Part shown: in pieces, positions 1 to 9,281 of the stretch | How positions within the stretch are numbered: position 1 is the first letter of the stretch | Layout: each line of letters begins with the position of its first letter | From: CAVSMC01 sp963728935 | GTDB lineage: Bacteria > Pseudomonadota > Gammaproteobacteria > Burkholderiales > Casimicrobiaceae | Reading direction: 5' to 3' | DNA length: 64,000 nt | Assembly: GCA_963728935.1 (NCBI GenBank) | Contig: CAVSMC010000005.1 | Location: forward strand, 1 to 64,000 | The notes under the pieces: generated by a model | Seen by the model: only the letters and a program-made list of their open reading frames with translations | Database searches by the model: none | Told to the model about the DNA's origin: nothing | Program-made: the position numbers and the translations under genes

Positions 1-2
1 GC

Positions 3-437
3 GAGCTCGTGCCCGCCGCCTTCGCGTCGACGCCGGGCGCACCTACGAGCGATGCCAGTGCCGCGGTGGCGCACCAGATGTCCGAGGTGCTGGAGCGGCT
101 CTTCCATAACCGCTACACGCAGGCGTTCGACGCGCTGCTGTTGCTCGCCGCGTATCGGTTCTCGGCACTGCTGCAGTGGTCGCAGTGGATCGCCGGCTTC
201 GTCCTGATCGCCTGCTTTGACGGCTATCTTGTGCGGCTGATCCGCAGCGAGGAATTCCGCGAGCACAGCCCGCTGCATTTTGCGTTGTGCGCCATCGGAG
301 CGACGCTTGCGCTCGCCCTCGCCTTACTGCTCCTCGTCCTGCCGACGTCTGTCTATCCTCTGGTGCTGGGGGGCGTGTCGCTCGCGCTCGGCACTTTGGT
401 CGCTATGGCGATCAGCCAGTTCATAGGTAACGCTTGA
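3..437 (+). CDS. DUF4400 conjugative-element membrane protein (TraJ-like), 5' partial
   Basis: The reading frame is already open at the window edge, so the N-terminus lies outside. The visible part has a soluble stretch of about 55 residues, then hydrophobic segments around residues 57-75 and 92-135, and it ends at a TGA. This matches the DUF4400 family of integrative conjugative elements, a multi-pass inner-membrane protein encoded next to the TraD coupling protein (s043/traJ of SXT/R391). Its position upstream of cargo and of a traL-to-traG block agrees. The role in mating is not well defined. Family assignment rests on hydrophobicity pattern and context, not on a decisive motif. Confidence 0.6.
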   Translation, partial: ELVPAAFASTPGAPTSDASAAVAHQMSEVLERLFHNRYTQAFDALLLLAAYRFSALLQWSQWIAGFVLIACFDGYLVRLIRSEEFREHSPLHFALCAIGATLALALALLLLVLPTSVYPLVLGGVSLALGTLVAMAISQFIGNA

Positions 438-571
438 AACGCTGATGCTCGGCGTGTCGGGCGCGAGGTGCATGAGCCGATGTAGCTTCCCGCAACCAAC
501 TCGGCGCCGAGACTCTTGGCTCCCGAGGATAACGCCTTCACAGGCCCCACCGCTGGCCCCCGTACGCACGG

Positions 572-1822
572 TCACCGATCTGCGGCTTGGGGTTCCATCT
601 CACGCTCGATCGTGCCGAGCGGCAAGCCTTCGAGGGTCGCCTCGAAGGCGCGCAGGCGCTTGTAGATCGACAGGAGCTCGACGATGGTCGTCCACGAGTT
701 GACCAGAAACTGGAACGAGCTCCGCACCTGCTCGAATGCGTTCAGAATCTGGTTCATCGCACCCAGCGTGATCGCGCCCGGCCACGATCGTCGGCCCAGG
801 ACGATGTAGCGGAAAGATGTTGTCGGTCTGCAGGTAAACGATCAGGCCGAGGTTGAAATAGATGTAGTGGAAGTAGAGCCGGAAGTAGTTGCGGCGAACA
901 TTGTCGAACAGCTGCCGGGTGGTGGGCGGCTGCGCGCGAGCCGGATCGTCCTCGCCGTAGACCAGCTCCTTGCGATAGGCGGCCTCGACGCGCTGGTTGC
1001 GGAACTCAGTCCCGGCAGGCTGGACGCCGATCAGGCGCCAGGAAGACCGTGCCGAACAGCGACCAGCGAAGGCCGACGACCACCAGCGGTTGGGCACCTC
1101 ACCGACCAGCGGCAAGCTCCTTGATGTCCGCAGACAGGCGCACGAGCACCGGCAGGAACGCGATCAGCGTCATGACCGAATCGATCAGGCTGACGCCCAG
1201 ACCCTCCATGATCTGGAAAAGCGCATCGTGTCTTCCTGAACGCGCTGCGAGGCGCCTTCGATGGTGCGCAGACGCGGCCAGATGCCCATGTAGTAATCGT
1301 TCATCGCGGTGCGCCAGCGGAAGATGAAGTGGCTGACGAAGAAGCGGCGACAGGACGTAGACGATGACCGCCACGAACGCGATGCCGGCAAAAGTCAGCA
1401 GCTAGCCGTAGAAATCGCCGATCGCGTACCGGCCGCGACTTACTCAACGCTGCCTGGACCAGGTCGTAGAACGGGCCGTACCAGTTGTTGATGGCCACGC
1501 TGACCTGGACCTGGAAATAGGTGGTGAACAGGATCAGGCAGGAGCCGAGGATCGACCAGCGTGACCACCGATGAGGCGCGAAGTATTGCCAGACGCCGAA
1601 GAACACGGCGGCAGCCAGCGCGACATACAGGTAAAACGCGGGAAAATCCGAACTCCAGAAGTAGCTCAGGCCGATGGCAGGCGACGACGCTGTGGCCGTC
1701 GTCAGGCCAAGATGCGCGAGCAACGCTTCGGCGCCCGCGTACCAACCGATTACGGCGACAGCCACCCAGCCGATCGCCGAGGCGAAAAACAGCCGCGGCA
1801 TGGGAAAAAACGACTTGAACAT
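572..1822 (-). pseudogene. sbmA: SbmA/BacA-like peptide-antibiotic transporter, broken
   Basis: The N-terminus begins MFKSFFPMPRLFFASA, typical of SbmA, the inner-membrane importer of proline-rich peptides and microcins. SbmA-like segments continue in other frames: a YFQVQVSVAINNWYGPFYD stretch, FVSHFIFRWRTAMNDYYMG, GASQRVQEDTMRF, YFRLYFHYIYFNLG and a C-terminal helix ending near 572. A TAG nonsense codon interrupts the segment at about 1404 (YG-stop-LLTFAG), and at least three frame changes separate the pieces. Every part of a full-length protein (about 400 residues) is present in order, so this is one gene with accumulated indels, not a fragment. It is the first cargo gene after the DUF4400 gene and faces it. 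Confidence 0.8.
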
Positions 1823-2288
1823 CGGTCCACTCCCGAGTTGGTCGCCGCGGGCGGATTCATGCAGGGCGGCCGACGCAACGCACTCTCTTTCCCATCCGGT
1901 GACCGGCCACCGGCAACCGTGTGGGCCTCGCGGCACCGCTGCCCAGCAGAGACATGCGCGAACGTGTCCGCGTTTGTATTCGCGCAATGGCGAATAACGA
2001 GAACGCGCGCACGCGCGGTGCTAAGCAGGCACCGTGCGACCGCCTATTTCATCGCGTTAGACGCGCGGTCGCTGCTCACGATCCCAATGGGCCTCGCGCG
2101 GCGTAGCGGCTCAAAGCGCCGAAAACGAGCGAAGCGCCTGCTCGGCAGAATCGCTCGAAGCGCACCGCGCATCGCCTGGGTCGTGCACTTCGCGAACCTC
2201 GACGAGGTGATCGAGCGCGCGTCGTTCGCGCTGAACGTGCGGACGAGCTGCGTAGCCACCATTCCCGGCGGCGGATGACGACGCGCGC
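1823..2288. other. Intergenic stretch, no gene supported
   Basis: This lies between the SbmA-like remnant and the first DUF3299 gene. Several frames are open only because GC is high, and none shows a family motif, a convincing start or a ribosome site. It presumably holds the promoter of the sbmA-like gene, but I cannot point to clear -35/-10 boxes. Confidence 0.4.
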
Positions 2289-2783
2289 CTAGCGTATTGG
2301 CGACGCGTCGACGAGCCGGTAGAGCAGGCCCTGCGGATCGTGCTTCACGAGGACCAGCTTGCCGGAGAGCACGACCGGCTCGATGGAATACGCCACGGCG
2401 GACTTCGCCTTCACCTCGATCATCGCCTCGGGTCCCGCGGGCATGCAGAACGGGCAATGCGGTGGGACCGCCGAGACGAGGAAGTGCTGCTGCCGCTCGC
2501 CGAGGCCAAGCGGAATCATGAAGCCCTGCACGCGCACGTCGGTGCGGTCGAGGGCGAGCACCGCGGCGTCGAACCGCGGCGTGATGCGGCCTTTGTCGCT
2601 CACCGGCTCCACCTTCGCGAGCGTCTGCCACGACACGACGCCCGCGCGCTCCGGCAAAAGCTGCGACGCGTAATCGACAGCCGCGGGAAGCCCCGACCCG
2701 GGAATGTTCGAGTTGAACGCGCCGGCGGGCGCGAACGCGGTCGAGGCGCTGAGCGCGAGCACCAAGCAAAGCATGCCTTTCAT
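2289..2783 (-). CDS. DUF3299 exported protein (copy 1)
   Basis: 164 residues. A signal peptide ends at an ALA-like site around residue 20. The start gives MKGMLCLVLALSAS; the frame is open far upstream, but this is the first ATG followed by a signal sequence. The DUF3299 core reads VVSWQTLAKVE, then an RVQGFMIPL strand and the hallmark VPPHCPFCMPAGP with two cysteines in a CPFC arrangement that could bind metal. A second copy of the same length is at 4595-5089. DUF3299 proteins are periplasmic, have no settled biochemistry, and recur beside Zur-type regulators, TonB receptors and MacB-like ABC systems, as here. A role in metal handling is inference from context. Confidence 0.85.
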   Translation of the reverse strand: MKGMLCLVLALSASTAFAPAGAFNSNIPGSGLPAAVDYASQLLPERAGVVSWQTLAKVEPVSDKGRITPRFDAAVLALDRTDVRVQGFMIPLGLGERQQHFLVSAVPPHCPFCMPAGPEAMIEVKAKSAVAYSIEPVVLSGKLVLVKHDPQGLLYRLVDASPIR

Positions 2784-2943
2784 CGACTTCTCCGCGGCAC
2801 CCGGGACTGCGCCTGCGAGACGGCGGCGGCCCGGTGCGACCGTGGTAGGGGTTCGCCGGGACGGCGAAATCAGGAAGTTTAGCGTTGCTGGCCGCACGAA
2901 CCAAGCGCCGCCGGCGCCGCCGAACTGCGCCGGCGGACGGACG

Positions 2944-4128
2944 TCATGCCCGCGAGCCCGCCGCTCGCGACGCCTTTGCCGACGTCTCCGGCGCGCGCCT
3001 GCCATACGCATCGAGTATGCGATCCCTTTCCGCTTTTGGCAGCCGCGCGAGCGCGTCGACGCGCGCGTAGAACCGGGGCAGGCGGTCGCCCTCCTCGTGC
3101 AGGATCGCCTGGAACGCCGGCACGCGGTCGGTGTAAAACGCGACGGCGGCGAGCTGGGCGTTGTTCGGTTGCCCGGCGAACCATGCCCGGTACGCGCGCA
3201 GGTCCGGATCGCGCGTCGTCGCGGACTCGTACGCGCGCTCGAGATCCGCGAACGCCCGGGACTTCTCCGCGCTCTTTTGAGCGGGCGACGCGTTGCTCGC
3301 GTAGACCGTTGCAAGCCGCTCGCGCGCGTGTGCCACCAGCGCATTGAACGTGCTGCGAACGCGTTCAATGCGATCGTGCTCGGCGTCGAGCTTCGGGTCG
3401 TGCTCGTGCGCGAGCCAGCGTTCGAGTCCGGCTTGCTCGACGGTCACCGCGTACGATTCGTTGAACGTCGTATCCCCCGGCACGTAGAGCCGCTGGTGCG
3501 CGAGCTCATGGAAAATCAGCCTCGCGACTTCGGTCTCGGGCCAGCGCACGAACGACGACAGGATCGGATCGTCGAAATAGCCGAGCGTGGAATACGCGGG
3601 AACGTGACCGACGTAGACGTCGTCGCCTTCCGATTCGAGACTGCGCGCCTCGGCCTTCGCACCCGCCTCGTTGAAATAGCCGCGATAGCCGACGCATCCG
3701 GCGATCGGAAAGCACCACTGGCGAGGTGCAAGCGAGAGCGGCGGCGTCGCGAACACCGCCCAGGTAACGAACGGCCGTCCGATGTCGGTGTAGCGCGTGT
3801 AGCTGCCGTTGGCCGGCAGACCGAGTTCGCGGCTCGCGAACGCGCGTATCGCGACGATTCGCTCGAGTCGAGACTTGAGCGCTTCGTCGTCGCTACGCGA
3901 GATCACGTCCTGCAGCGGGCGGGCTCGTGACAGCAGATCCCACTGTCCGGCGACGCTCTGCCAGTAATAGTCGATCGTGTCGATGGGAGCGCACGCGCTC
4001 GACAGGCACGCGAGCGCTGCGACCGAGCATGCGAGGCCGATGTGCGCGAGGACGCGTCGCGCCGAGCATCCGGGCGTCGGGTGCCGACCCGCCAGCCGGC
4101 AGGCCGGGGAAAAGCGTTTCGTTTGCAT
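2944..4128 (-). CDS. Putative lipoprotein aminopeptidase (PF10023/COG4324 family)
   Basis: The chosen start gives MQTKRFSPACRLAG followed by a hydrophobic stretch and a lipobox (LSSAC) near residue 46, so a lipid-anchored envelope protein of about 394 residues is expected. The zinc-peptidase signature HELAHQRLY is visible, followed after about 10 residues by FNES, whose Glu is a likely third ligand. This matches the predicted aminopeptidase family PF10023, which contains HExxH-like HELAH. Upstream in-frame codons to about 4263 would give a longer protein without a signal; the lipobox argues for the shorter form. It is read toward the DUF3299 gene, with about 160 bases between, and could share its transcript. 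The substrate is unknown. Confidence 0.8.
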   Translation of the reverse strand: MQTKRFSPACRLAGRHPTPGCSARRVLAHIGLACSVAALACLSSACAPIDTIDYYWQSVAGQWDLLSRARPLQDVISRSDDEALKSRLERIVAIRAFASRELGLPANGSYTRYTDIGRPFVTWAVFATPPLSLAPRQWCFPIAGCVGYRGYFNEAGAKAEARSLESEGDDVYVGHVPAYSTLGYFDDPILSSFVRWPETEVARLIFHELAHQRLYVPGDTTFNESYAVTVEQAGLERWLAHEHDPKLDAEHDRIERVRSTFNALVAHARERLATVYASNASPAQKSAEKSRAFADLERAYESATTRDPDLRAYRAWFAGQPNNAQLAAVAFYTDRVPAFQAILHEEGDRLPRFYARVDALARLPKAERDRILDAYGRRAPETSAKASRAAGSRA

Positions 4129-4281
4129 GGTGAAGGGGCAAGAGACGTTGAAACGAATTGTCACAACAAACGGCCTAGCCGTATATGCGACCGCCTGTTC
4201 GTGGCGTAGCATCGGCTTTTCGGCCGCCCGACGCCTGCCGCTGCGCGCAGGATCGGTTGCCATAAGTCATCGGAGATCGAA

Positions 4282-4575
4282 ATGAAGACGCTGCTGTTCG
4301 TCGCAATGGCTCTGCTGCTTTGCTCGTGCGCGTCGACGCCGGTCATGTTCCAGACGTCGGTCAACGGCAGCACATCTTCTCCCGGTCCGACCAGCTTCGA
4401 CGATCCCCGCTTTCACAGCCCTGCGTTCTACATGAACGACGACAAGTCACCGGTCGTGCAGCAGGCCGCGCCGCCGACGTCGTTCCAGTTCGGCTCGGTC
4501 GACGGATACTGCGCGGCGAACTGCCAGCTCAGGCACCTGCCCGCTTCGTACTGCGCGCAGGCTTGCGCGCGGTGA
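4282..4575 (+). CDS. Small lipoprotein
   Basis: 97 residues with a classic lipoprotein start, MKTLLFVAMALLLCSC, placing the acylated cysteine at residue 16. A GGAG ribosome site lies about 6 bases before the ATG. The C-terminal third has four cysteines (DGYCAANCQLRHL, then YCAQAC), which could form disulfides or a metal site in the periplasm. It is divergent from the aminopeptidase gene and convergent with DUF3299 copy 2, 19 bases away. I do not recognise a named family; the cysteine pattern suggests a small envelope protein belonging to the surrounding metal cluster. Confidence 0.65.
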   Translation: MKTLLFVAMALLLCSCASTPVMFQTSVNGSTSSPGPTSFDDPRFHSPAFYMNDDKSPVVQQAAPPTSFQFGSVDGYCAANCQLRHLPASYCAQACAR

Positions 4576-4594
4576 AGCGAGTGGGAAAGCTGGG

Positions 4595-5089
4595 CTACCG
4601 CACCGGCTTCGCGTCGACGAGCTGATAGAGCAGGCCGTAGGAATCGTCCTTCACGACGACGAACCTCCCCGCGAGCACGATCGGCTCGATCGCGTACGCC
4701 ACGGGCTGCGCCGCCTTGACCTCGATGATCTCGTCGGGACCGGCGGGCAGGCAGAACGGACAGTGGGGCGGAACGGCTGAGATCAGGAAGTGGTGCTGAT
4801 GATCGCCAAGGTCCATCGGCAGCATGAATCCTTGCACCCGAATGTCCTTGCGGTCGAGCGCGACAATCGCCGGGTCGAACTTGGGGACTATCTTGCCATT
4901 CTCGCTCGCGGGCTCGACCTTCGCGAGCGTCTTCCACGACACGACGCCCTCGCGTTCGGGTATGAGCTTCGAGGCGTAGTCGGCGGCACTCGGCAGCCCT
5001 TGCGCCGGAATGTTGGTGCTGAACGCCCCGGCCCGCGCGAAGGCAACCGACGCGACGAACGCGAGCGAGATTTTCAGGATCGGCTTCAT
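4595..5089 (-). CDS. DUF3299 exported protein (copy 2)
   Basis: 164 residues, same architecture as the copy at 2289-2783: signal peptide MKPILKISLAFVASVAFA, VVSWKTLAKVE, RVQGFMLPMDLGDHQHHF and the VPPHCPFCLPAGP core. An extra His pair (HQHHF) lies just before the cysteines, where copy 1 has RQQHF. The gene follows the TonB receptor gene on the same strand, with about 80 bases between, and is probably the last gene of the operon running down from the Fur-family regulator at 10331. The duplicated gene with a differing His content suggests paralogs with different metal load, which is inference. Confidence 0.85.
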   Translation of the reverse strand: MKPILKISLAFVASVAFARAGAFSTNIPAQGLPSAADYASKLIPEREGVVSWKTLAKVEPASENGKIVPKFDPAIVALDRKDIRVQGFMLPMDLGDHQHHFLISAVPPHCPFCLPAGPDEIIEVKAAQPVAYAIEPIVLAGRFVVVKDDSYGLLYQLVDAKPVR

Positions 5090-5169
5090 TGCAGCTTTCT
5101 CCACGGTGTGAGAGGTTTCGCCGGCCGGCGAGTTCAACGAGTGTCCGTCACGGCATTGCCGGGCGGCGA

Positions 5170-7344
5170 TCAGAAGCGCACCGTCGCGCCGGCGAAGAAT
5201 GTGCGTCGCATGCCGTACTGCGGCGCGCCGACGCCTACGCCGGTGCCGTCGCGCAGCAGGTAGGTTTCATCGAACAGGTTGACGATGGCGACCCGGCCCT
5301 CGACCGCCCCGAGCACGGTGCGCGGCCATTCGTGCGTGATGGCGACGTTGACCTGCGTGTAGCTCGGTAGCTTGCCGGAGTTCGGTGGCGCGCCGTCGGG
5401 CGTGTTTCGCAGCCCGCTGCCGAACAGCAGGTCGGCGGAAACCCGCGTCGCGCCGAAGCGCCGTGCAGCGCCCGCGGACACCGAATAGCGCTGGTCGTGG
5501 TCGAGGTAGATGTAGTGGTCGGCGATGTAGGCGAGTTCGTCGGCGCCGAACAGCGACTGGCCCGAGACGATCTCCTTGCCCTGCGCCCTCGCGATGCCGA
5601 CGTTCGCGTACGCCGTCCACAGCGGGTCCGAGTATGTCGTCGACAGCTCGACGCCGGTCGCGCGGCCTTTCGCGTAATTGAACGGCGTCAGGATGATTGC
5701 GGGGCCGAACTGCCCTTCGTCGAGCAGGTTCTTGATACGCTTGTAGTAGGCATCGGCGCCGATCGTCCACCTCGGCGTGATCACGTGCGTCACGCCGACG
5801 TCGAAGTAGTGGGTGCGCTCGGCCTTGGGCGGATCCGACGTCGCGATCTCCGGCGCGGCCGTCGTGTTCTCGAACGCCTCGATCAGCGGCTGCTGGACGA
5901 GCTCCTGCGGCGGCGGCGTGAAGTAGCGCGAATAGCCGCCATGCACGGCGGTCGCGGCGGTCAGCTTCCACAGCGCGTTGACGCGCGGGCTCCATTGCTG
6001 CTCGGCAGTGAACGCGTGCGCGCGGTCGAAGCGCACGCCGTAGTTCACGGTAAAGTCGCTGCGCACGCGGAACTCGTCCTGCAGGTAGAGGCTCGCGGTG
6101 TCGCCGTTCTTCGATCCGTTGTCGACGATCGAGACCGGCTGCGCCGAGATCGGGTTGCCCTGGTCGTCGGTCGGATAGACCAGCACGCTGTTGTCCGCGC
6201 GCGTGAGCTGATCGACGAACGCGGCGCCGAAGCGCACCGTGTGCATGGCATTCAGCCGGTAGGCGGCGTCCGCCTGCATTCCTGCGGCGCGGCTCGTGCG
6301 CGCGACGTCGGAAGCGACGCCCGTGTACGCGAGGTCGCCGCCGGCGGGATCGGGAACGTAGTGCAGCCGCGAGTATTGCACGTACGCCGCGAGCTGGTAG
6401 TCGAGCCGATCGGCGCTGCGCTGGAACGCGAGGACGGCGAAGCGGTTCGACTCGCGCTGGTTCTGGTCGAGCGACGATGACGGCAGGTTGTTCACGCCGC
6501 TGTCGGGATCGCAGATGCCGGTGAGCGCGAAGCTGCACTGCTGCCCCGGGTTGTTCGGGATCTGGAACCGGCCGTCGTACGTGCCGATCATCAGCGCGAC
6601 GCGCGTCGACGCATCCGGCACGTACGAGAAGTAGCCGAAGCCCTTCAACTGCGAGGTGCGGTCGTGGATCGGATCGCGCGACGGCGTCGGGTTCTCGATG
6701 CCGATCGAGTTCGACAGGTAGTTCACGCTCGCGTAATACGCGAAGCGGTCCTTCGAGCCGACGAGCTCGGCGCTCGGCTGCAGCCAATCGTGCCCGCCGC
6801 CGGTGAAGCCGACACTGCCGCCCTTTTCGAACGCGCCGTCCTTGGTCTCGATATCGACGATGCCCGCCGTGCGAAGGCCGTACTGCGCTGGCAGCGCGCC
6901 GCGCAGGAAGTCGATGCGGTCGACGATCCGCGTGTCGATCGCCTGCCCGAAGCCGCTGATGCCCTCTGGTAGCTGGATGCCGTTGATGCGGTACTGGACG
7001 TTCGCGTGGTCGTCGCGTACGTGCAGCGAACCGCTCGCCTTGGAATCCTGGTAGACGCCGGGAAAATGCAACAGTACCTCGGCGAGCGGCGTGTCCGGGC
7101 CGATGTTCAGGTTGCCGATGAAGTCGCGGTCGATGCTGTAGATGGTCGTTCCGACCTTCGGCGACAGCTCGATGCGCGCGTCGCGAAGGCGCGCGGCGGT
7201 GACCTCGATCGTGCCGAGCGACCGCTTAGCAGTATCCGGCGACGCGGGCGTGTCGGCGCTGTTCTGTTGCTGTGCATTGACGGCGGCGGTCCATGCGCAG
7301 CAAAGCAACACGGCGCCGCCGGATACGGCGAGGTAACGAGCCAC
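5170..7344 (-). CDS. TonB-dependent outer-membrane receptor
   Basis: 724 residues and intact. It has a signal peptide, a plug domain at about residues 45-165 (IEVTAARLRDARIELSPKVG, then VQYRINGIQLPEGISGFGQ and RIDFLRGALPAQYGLRTAG) and a long beta-barrel that ends in an aromatic residue (FFAGATVRF), the usual assembly signal. Such receptors move scarce ligands across the outer membrane using TonB energy. It shares a strand with the Fur-type regulator, the MacB-like ABC genes and a DUF2946 gene. Together with the divergent znuABC-like genes this points to zinc or another transition metal or its chelate as ligand. No direct evidence for the ligand is visible. Confidence 0.9.
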   Translation of the reverse strand: MARYLAVSGGAVLLCCAWTAAVNAQQQNSADTPASPDTAKRSLGTIEVTAARLRDARIELSPKVGTTIYSIDRDFIGNLNIGPDTPLAEVLLHFPGVYQDSKASGSLHVRDDHANVQYRINGIQLPEGISGFGQAIDTRIVDRIDFLRGALPAQYGLRTAGIVDIETKDGAFEKGGSVGFTGGGHDWLQPSAELVGSKDRFAYYASVNYLSNSIGIENPTPSRDPIHDRTSQLKGFGYFSYVPDASTRVALMIGTYDGRFQIPNNPGQQCSFALTGICDPDSGVNNLPSSSLDQNQRESNRFAVLAFQRSADRLDYQLAAYVQYSRLHYVPDPAGGDLAYTGVASDVARTSRAAGMQADAAYRLNAMHTVRFGAAFVDQLTRADNSVLVYPTDDQGNPISAQPVSIVDNGSKNGDTASLYLQDEFRVRSDFTVNYGVRFDRAHAFTAEQQWSPRVNALWKLTAATAVHGGYSRYFTPPPQELVQQPLIEAFENTTAAPEIATSDPPKAERTHYFDVGVTHVITPRWTIGADAYYKRIKNLLDEGQFGPAIILTPFNYAKGRATGVELSTTYSDPLWTAYANVGIARAQGKEIVSGQSLFGADELAYIADHYIYLDHDQRYSVSAGAARRFGATRVSADLLFGSGLRNTPDGAPPNSGKLPSYTQVNVAITHEWPRTVLGAVEGRVAIVNLFDETYLLRDGTGVGVGAPQYGMRRTFFAGATVRF

Positions 7345-7400
7345 GGTGGGTCTCCTGTCGAGCGAGCGACATCAACGCCGGCGCAGCGGCCGGCGGGCGT

Positions 7401-7733
7401 TCAGACGAACGACGGAGAAGCAGGAGGCGGGGCGCGCGAGCGGTAATACGACGGCGCGCGGACGGCGATCGAGGTGACGTCGCTATCGATACGCAGCACC
7501 GACGACGGCTGCGCGAGCGTCGCGCGCTCGGGCGCGGGAGACGCATGCGCGCCGCCTGCGAACGACGCGCAGATCGCACACACCTCGTCGGCGCCGGGGA
7601 CGAGCACTGCGGCGCCGTGCGGGCGGCCGAGGCGCTCGGCGTCGTGCTGGTAAGGATGCACGAGCGCGCCGAGCTGCATGCCGCAGAGCAGCAGCGACAG
7701 CGCGGCAACGGCGACGGTGCGAAGCGCGTGCAT
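7401..7733 (-). CDS. DUF2946-like small exported protein
   Basis: 110 residues: an N-terminal hydrophobic segment (VAVAALSLLLCGMQLGALVHP), then His residues, then a CAICASF motif, and a proline-rich tail ending SRAPPPASPSFV. The pattern of signal anchor, CxxC in mid-protein and a short tail with SRAPP fits the DUF2946 family, which recurs beside copper and zinc loci and TonB receptors. The function is unknown; the CxxC suggests metal binding. A second DUF2946-like gene is at 16484-16885, next to the copper genes, so each metal unit has its own copy. Confidence 0.7.
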   Translation of the reverse strand: MHALRTVAVAALSLLLCGMQLGALVHPYQHDAERLGRPHGAAVLVPGADEVCAICASFAGGAHASPAPERATLAQPSSVLRIDSDVTSIAVRAPSYYRSRAPPPASPSFV

Positions 7734-7755
7734 CAGGCGCAGGCGATCGGGACGA

Positions 7756-8058
7756 TCACTCCGGATGCTTCATGCCGCAGAACTTGCCGTACGCGATGCC
7801 CTGGCAGGCCTTCGCGAGATCGGCGTTGCACGAATCCTCCTCGCGGCCGGACTCGAGGCATTTCGCCGCGGCTTCGTGCGCGGAGGCGATCTTCCGGTGG
7901 CGCTCGATGTCGGCCTTTTCGTGCTCGGCAGCCTTCGCCGGATCGACCGCGCTGTGCGCCGGCTGGGTTGCTGCCGTCTTCTTCGGCGCGTCGGCGGCGA
8001 GCGCGGACAGGGCCGTAAGCGCCACCGCGATCGCACACAGGACCACTACGCGTTTCAT
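7756..8058 (-). CDS. Small exported four-cysteine protein
   Basis: 100 residues with a clean signal peptide (MKRVVVLCAIAVALTALSALAADA). The mature part has a Lys/Glu/His-rich helix and then four cysteines spaced as KCLES, DSCNAD, KACQG and KFCGM, with a terminal MKHPE. The start is the ATG at 8058, preceded by GAGG. It sits 20 bases after the ABC permease gene and before the DUF2946 gene, all on one strand, so cotranscription is likely. I do not recognise a named family; the paired cysteines and His tail suggest a periplasmic metal-binding or disulfide-stabilised accessory. Confidence 0.7.
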   Translation of the reverse strand: MKRVVVLCAIAVALTALSALAADAPKKTAATQPAHSAVDPAKAAEHEKADIERHRKIASAHEAAAKCLESGREEDSCNADLAKACQGIAYGKFCGMKHPE

Positions 8059-8078
8059 GAGGGACCTCCTCGTTTCGG

Positions 8079-9281
8079 TTAGTTGCGCCGCGCGAGCGTG
8101 GCGGAGATGTCCGCGTGCGCGGCACGCCACGCGGGCAGCAGTGCGGCGAGCGCCGCCGCGACGAACGACGGCACGAGCAGCCACAGCTCGGCCGCCGAGA
8201 AGGACGTTGCCGAAAGGCGCACGCTCTCCTGCTCGCCCATCCACGCGACGAGCAATGCGACGAGCCCGTGCGCAAGCGCGAGGCCCAGCACGCCACCGAG
8301 GACGGCGAGGATCAGCGCCTCGATCATCATCATCAGCGCGATCGACGACGGCCGCGCGCCGAGCGTGCGCAGCACGGCGATGTCGTATGCCCGCTCCGCC
8401 AGCGCGTGGTAGAGCGCGATGAAGAGCGACAGCGCCGCCGTCGCGAGCACGACGCCGCCGAACGCGCGGATCACGTCGGCGCCGACGCCGATCATCCGGA
8501 AGAGCCGGGCGGACTCGAGCGCCGGTGACGCCGCCTGCATGTTCGTCTCGGTGTTGATGTAGCGCGGCAGCGTCACCGCGGCGAGCGGCGTCGCGTACTG
8601 GATCAGCAGCGCCGTGACTTGCCGCTCCTGCTCGATGACCTCGAGCTCGTCGGGATCGGTGATCTTGCCCTCGTGCACCTGCCACACGCTTTCGGTGTTG
8701 CACAGCACCAGCCGGTCGAGCACGGTGCCGGTGGGCTTCAGCACGCCGACGACCGTATACACACTGTCGCCATGCACGGGTCCGCCCGGCGCGAGGCCGT
8801 GCGACCCGACGAAGCGGCCGCCAAGCTTCAACCCCGACCGCGCCGCGACCGTGGATCCAATGACGGCTTCCAGCGTGTCGTGCCACACACGGCCCCGGCG
8901 AGCTCGCCGCCGTAGAGCTTCGACGTAGTCGGGGGACGTGCCGACGATGCGGTAGGCGCCGAAGCTGTCGCCGAGCGAGATCGGCACGACGCGGCGCACG
9001 CGCCGATCGTGCCTGAGCTTCTCCATCGCCGACAGCGGCACGTTGCCCGTCGGTACGTCGAGCTCGTAGATCGCCGACAGGATCAGCTGGATCGGACTTC
9101 CTTTCGCGCCGACGACGAGGTCGATGCCTTCGGCGTCACGGTTCAGATTGTCGCCGACCTCGCGATCGACGATGCGCACGAAGCCGATCGTCGCAATGCC
9201 GATCGCGAGCAGCAGCACGTTCAACAGTGTGCCGAGCGGCCGCGCGCGCAGGTAGCTCCACGCGAGCTGGAAGACGTTCAC
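8079..9281 (-). CDS. MacB/FtsX-type ABC transporter permease
   Basis: About 400 residues from a GTG start (VNVFQLAWSYLRARPLGTLL). One N-terminal membrane helix, a large periplasmic domain (MacB_PCD-like) and three C-terminal helices (residues about 275-395, with ERAYDIAVLRTLGARPSSI between) are the FtsX/MacB layout. It overlaps the ATPase gene at 9278. Around 8885-8930 the frame reads EALRRRARRGRVW, where the neighbouring frame reads LYGGELAG; family proteins normally have a LYGxxLxxGR-like stretch here. Two compensating indels therefore probably hide the true sequence. It exports or releases an envelope substrate, perhaps a lipoprotein or metallophore; context suggests metal homeostasis. Confidence 0.85.
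   Translation of the reverse strand: MNVFQLAWSYLRARPLGTLLNVLLLAIGIATIGFVRIVDREVGDNLNRDAEGIDLVVGAKGSPIQLILSAIYELDVPTGNVPLSAMEKLRHDRRVRRVVPISLGDSFGAYRIVGTSPDYVEALRRRARRGRVWHDTLEAVIGSTVAARSGLKLGGRFVGSHGLAPGGPVHGDSVYTVVGVLKPTGTVLDRLVLCNTESVWQVHEGKITDPDELEVIEQERQVTALLIQYATPLAAVTLPRYINTETNMQAASPALESARLFRMIGVGADVIRAFGGVVLATAALSLFIALYHALAERAYDIAVLRTLGARPSSIALMMMIEALILAVLGGVLGLALAHGLVALLVAWMGEQESVRLSATSFSAAELWLLVPSFVAAALAALLPAWRAAHADISATLARRN

Noticed and set aside
2704..3930. A 408-codon plus-strand open frame
   Set aside because: Antisense to the HELAH-containing aminopeptidase gene, which has a lipobox and catalytic motif; the plus frame has neither.
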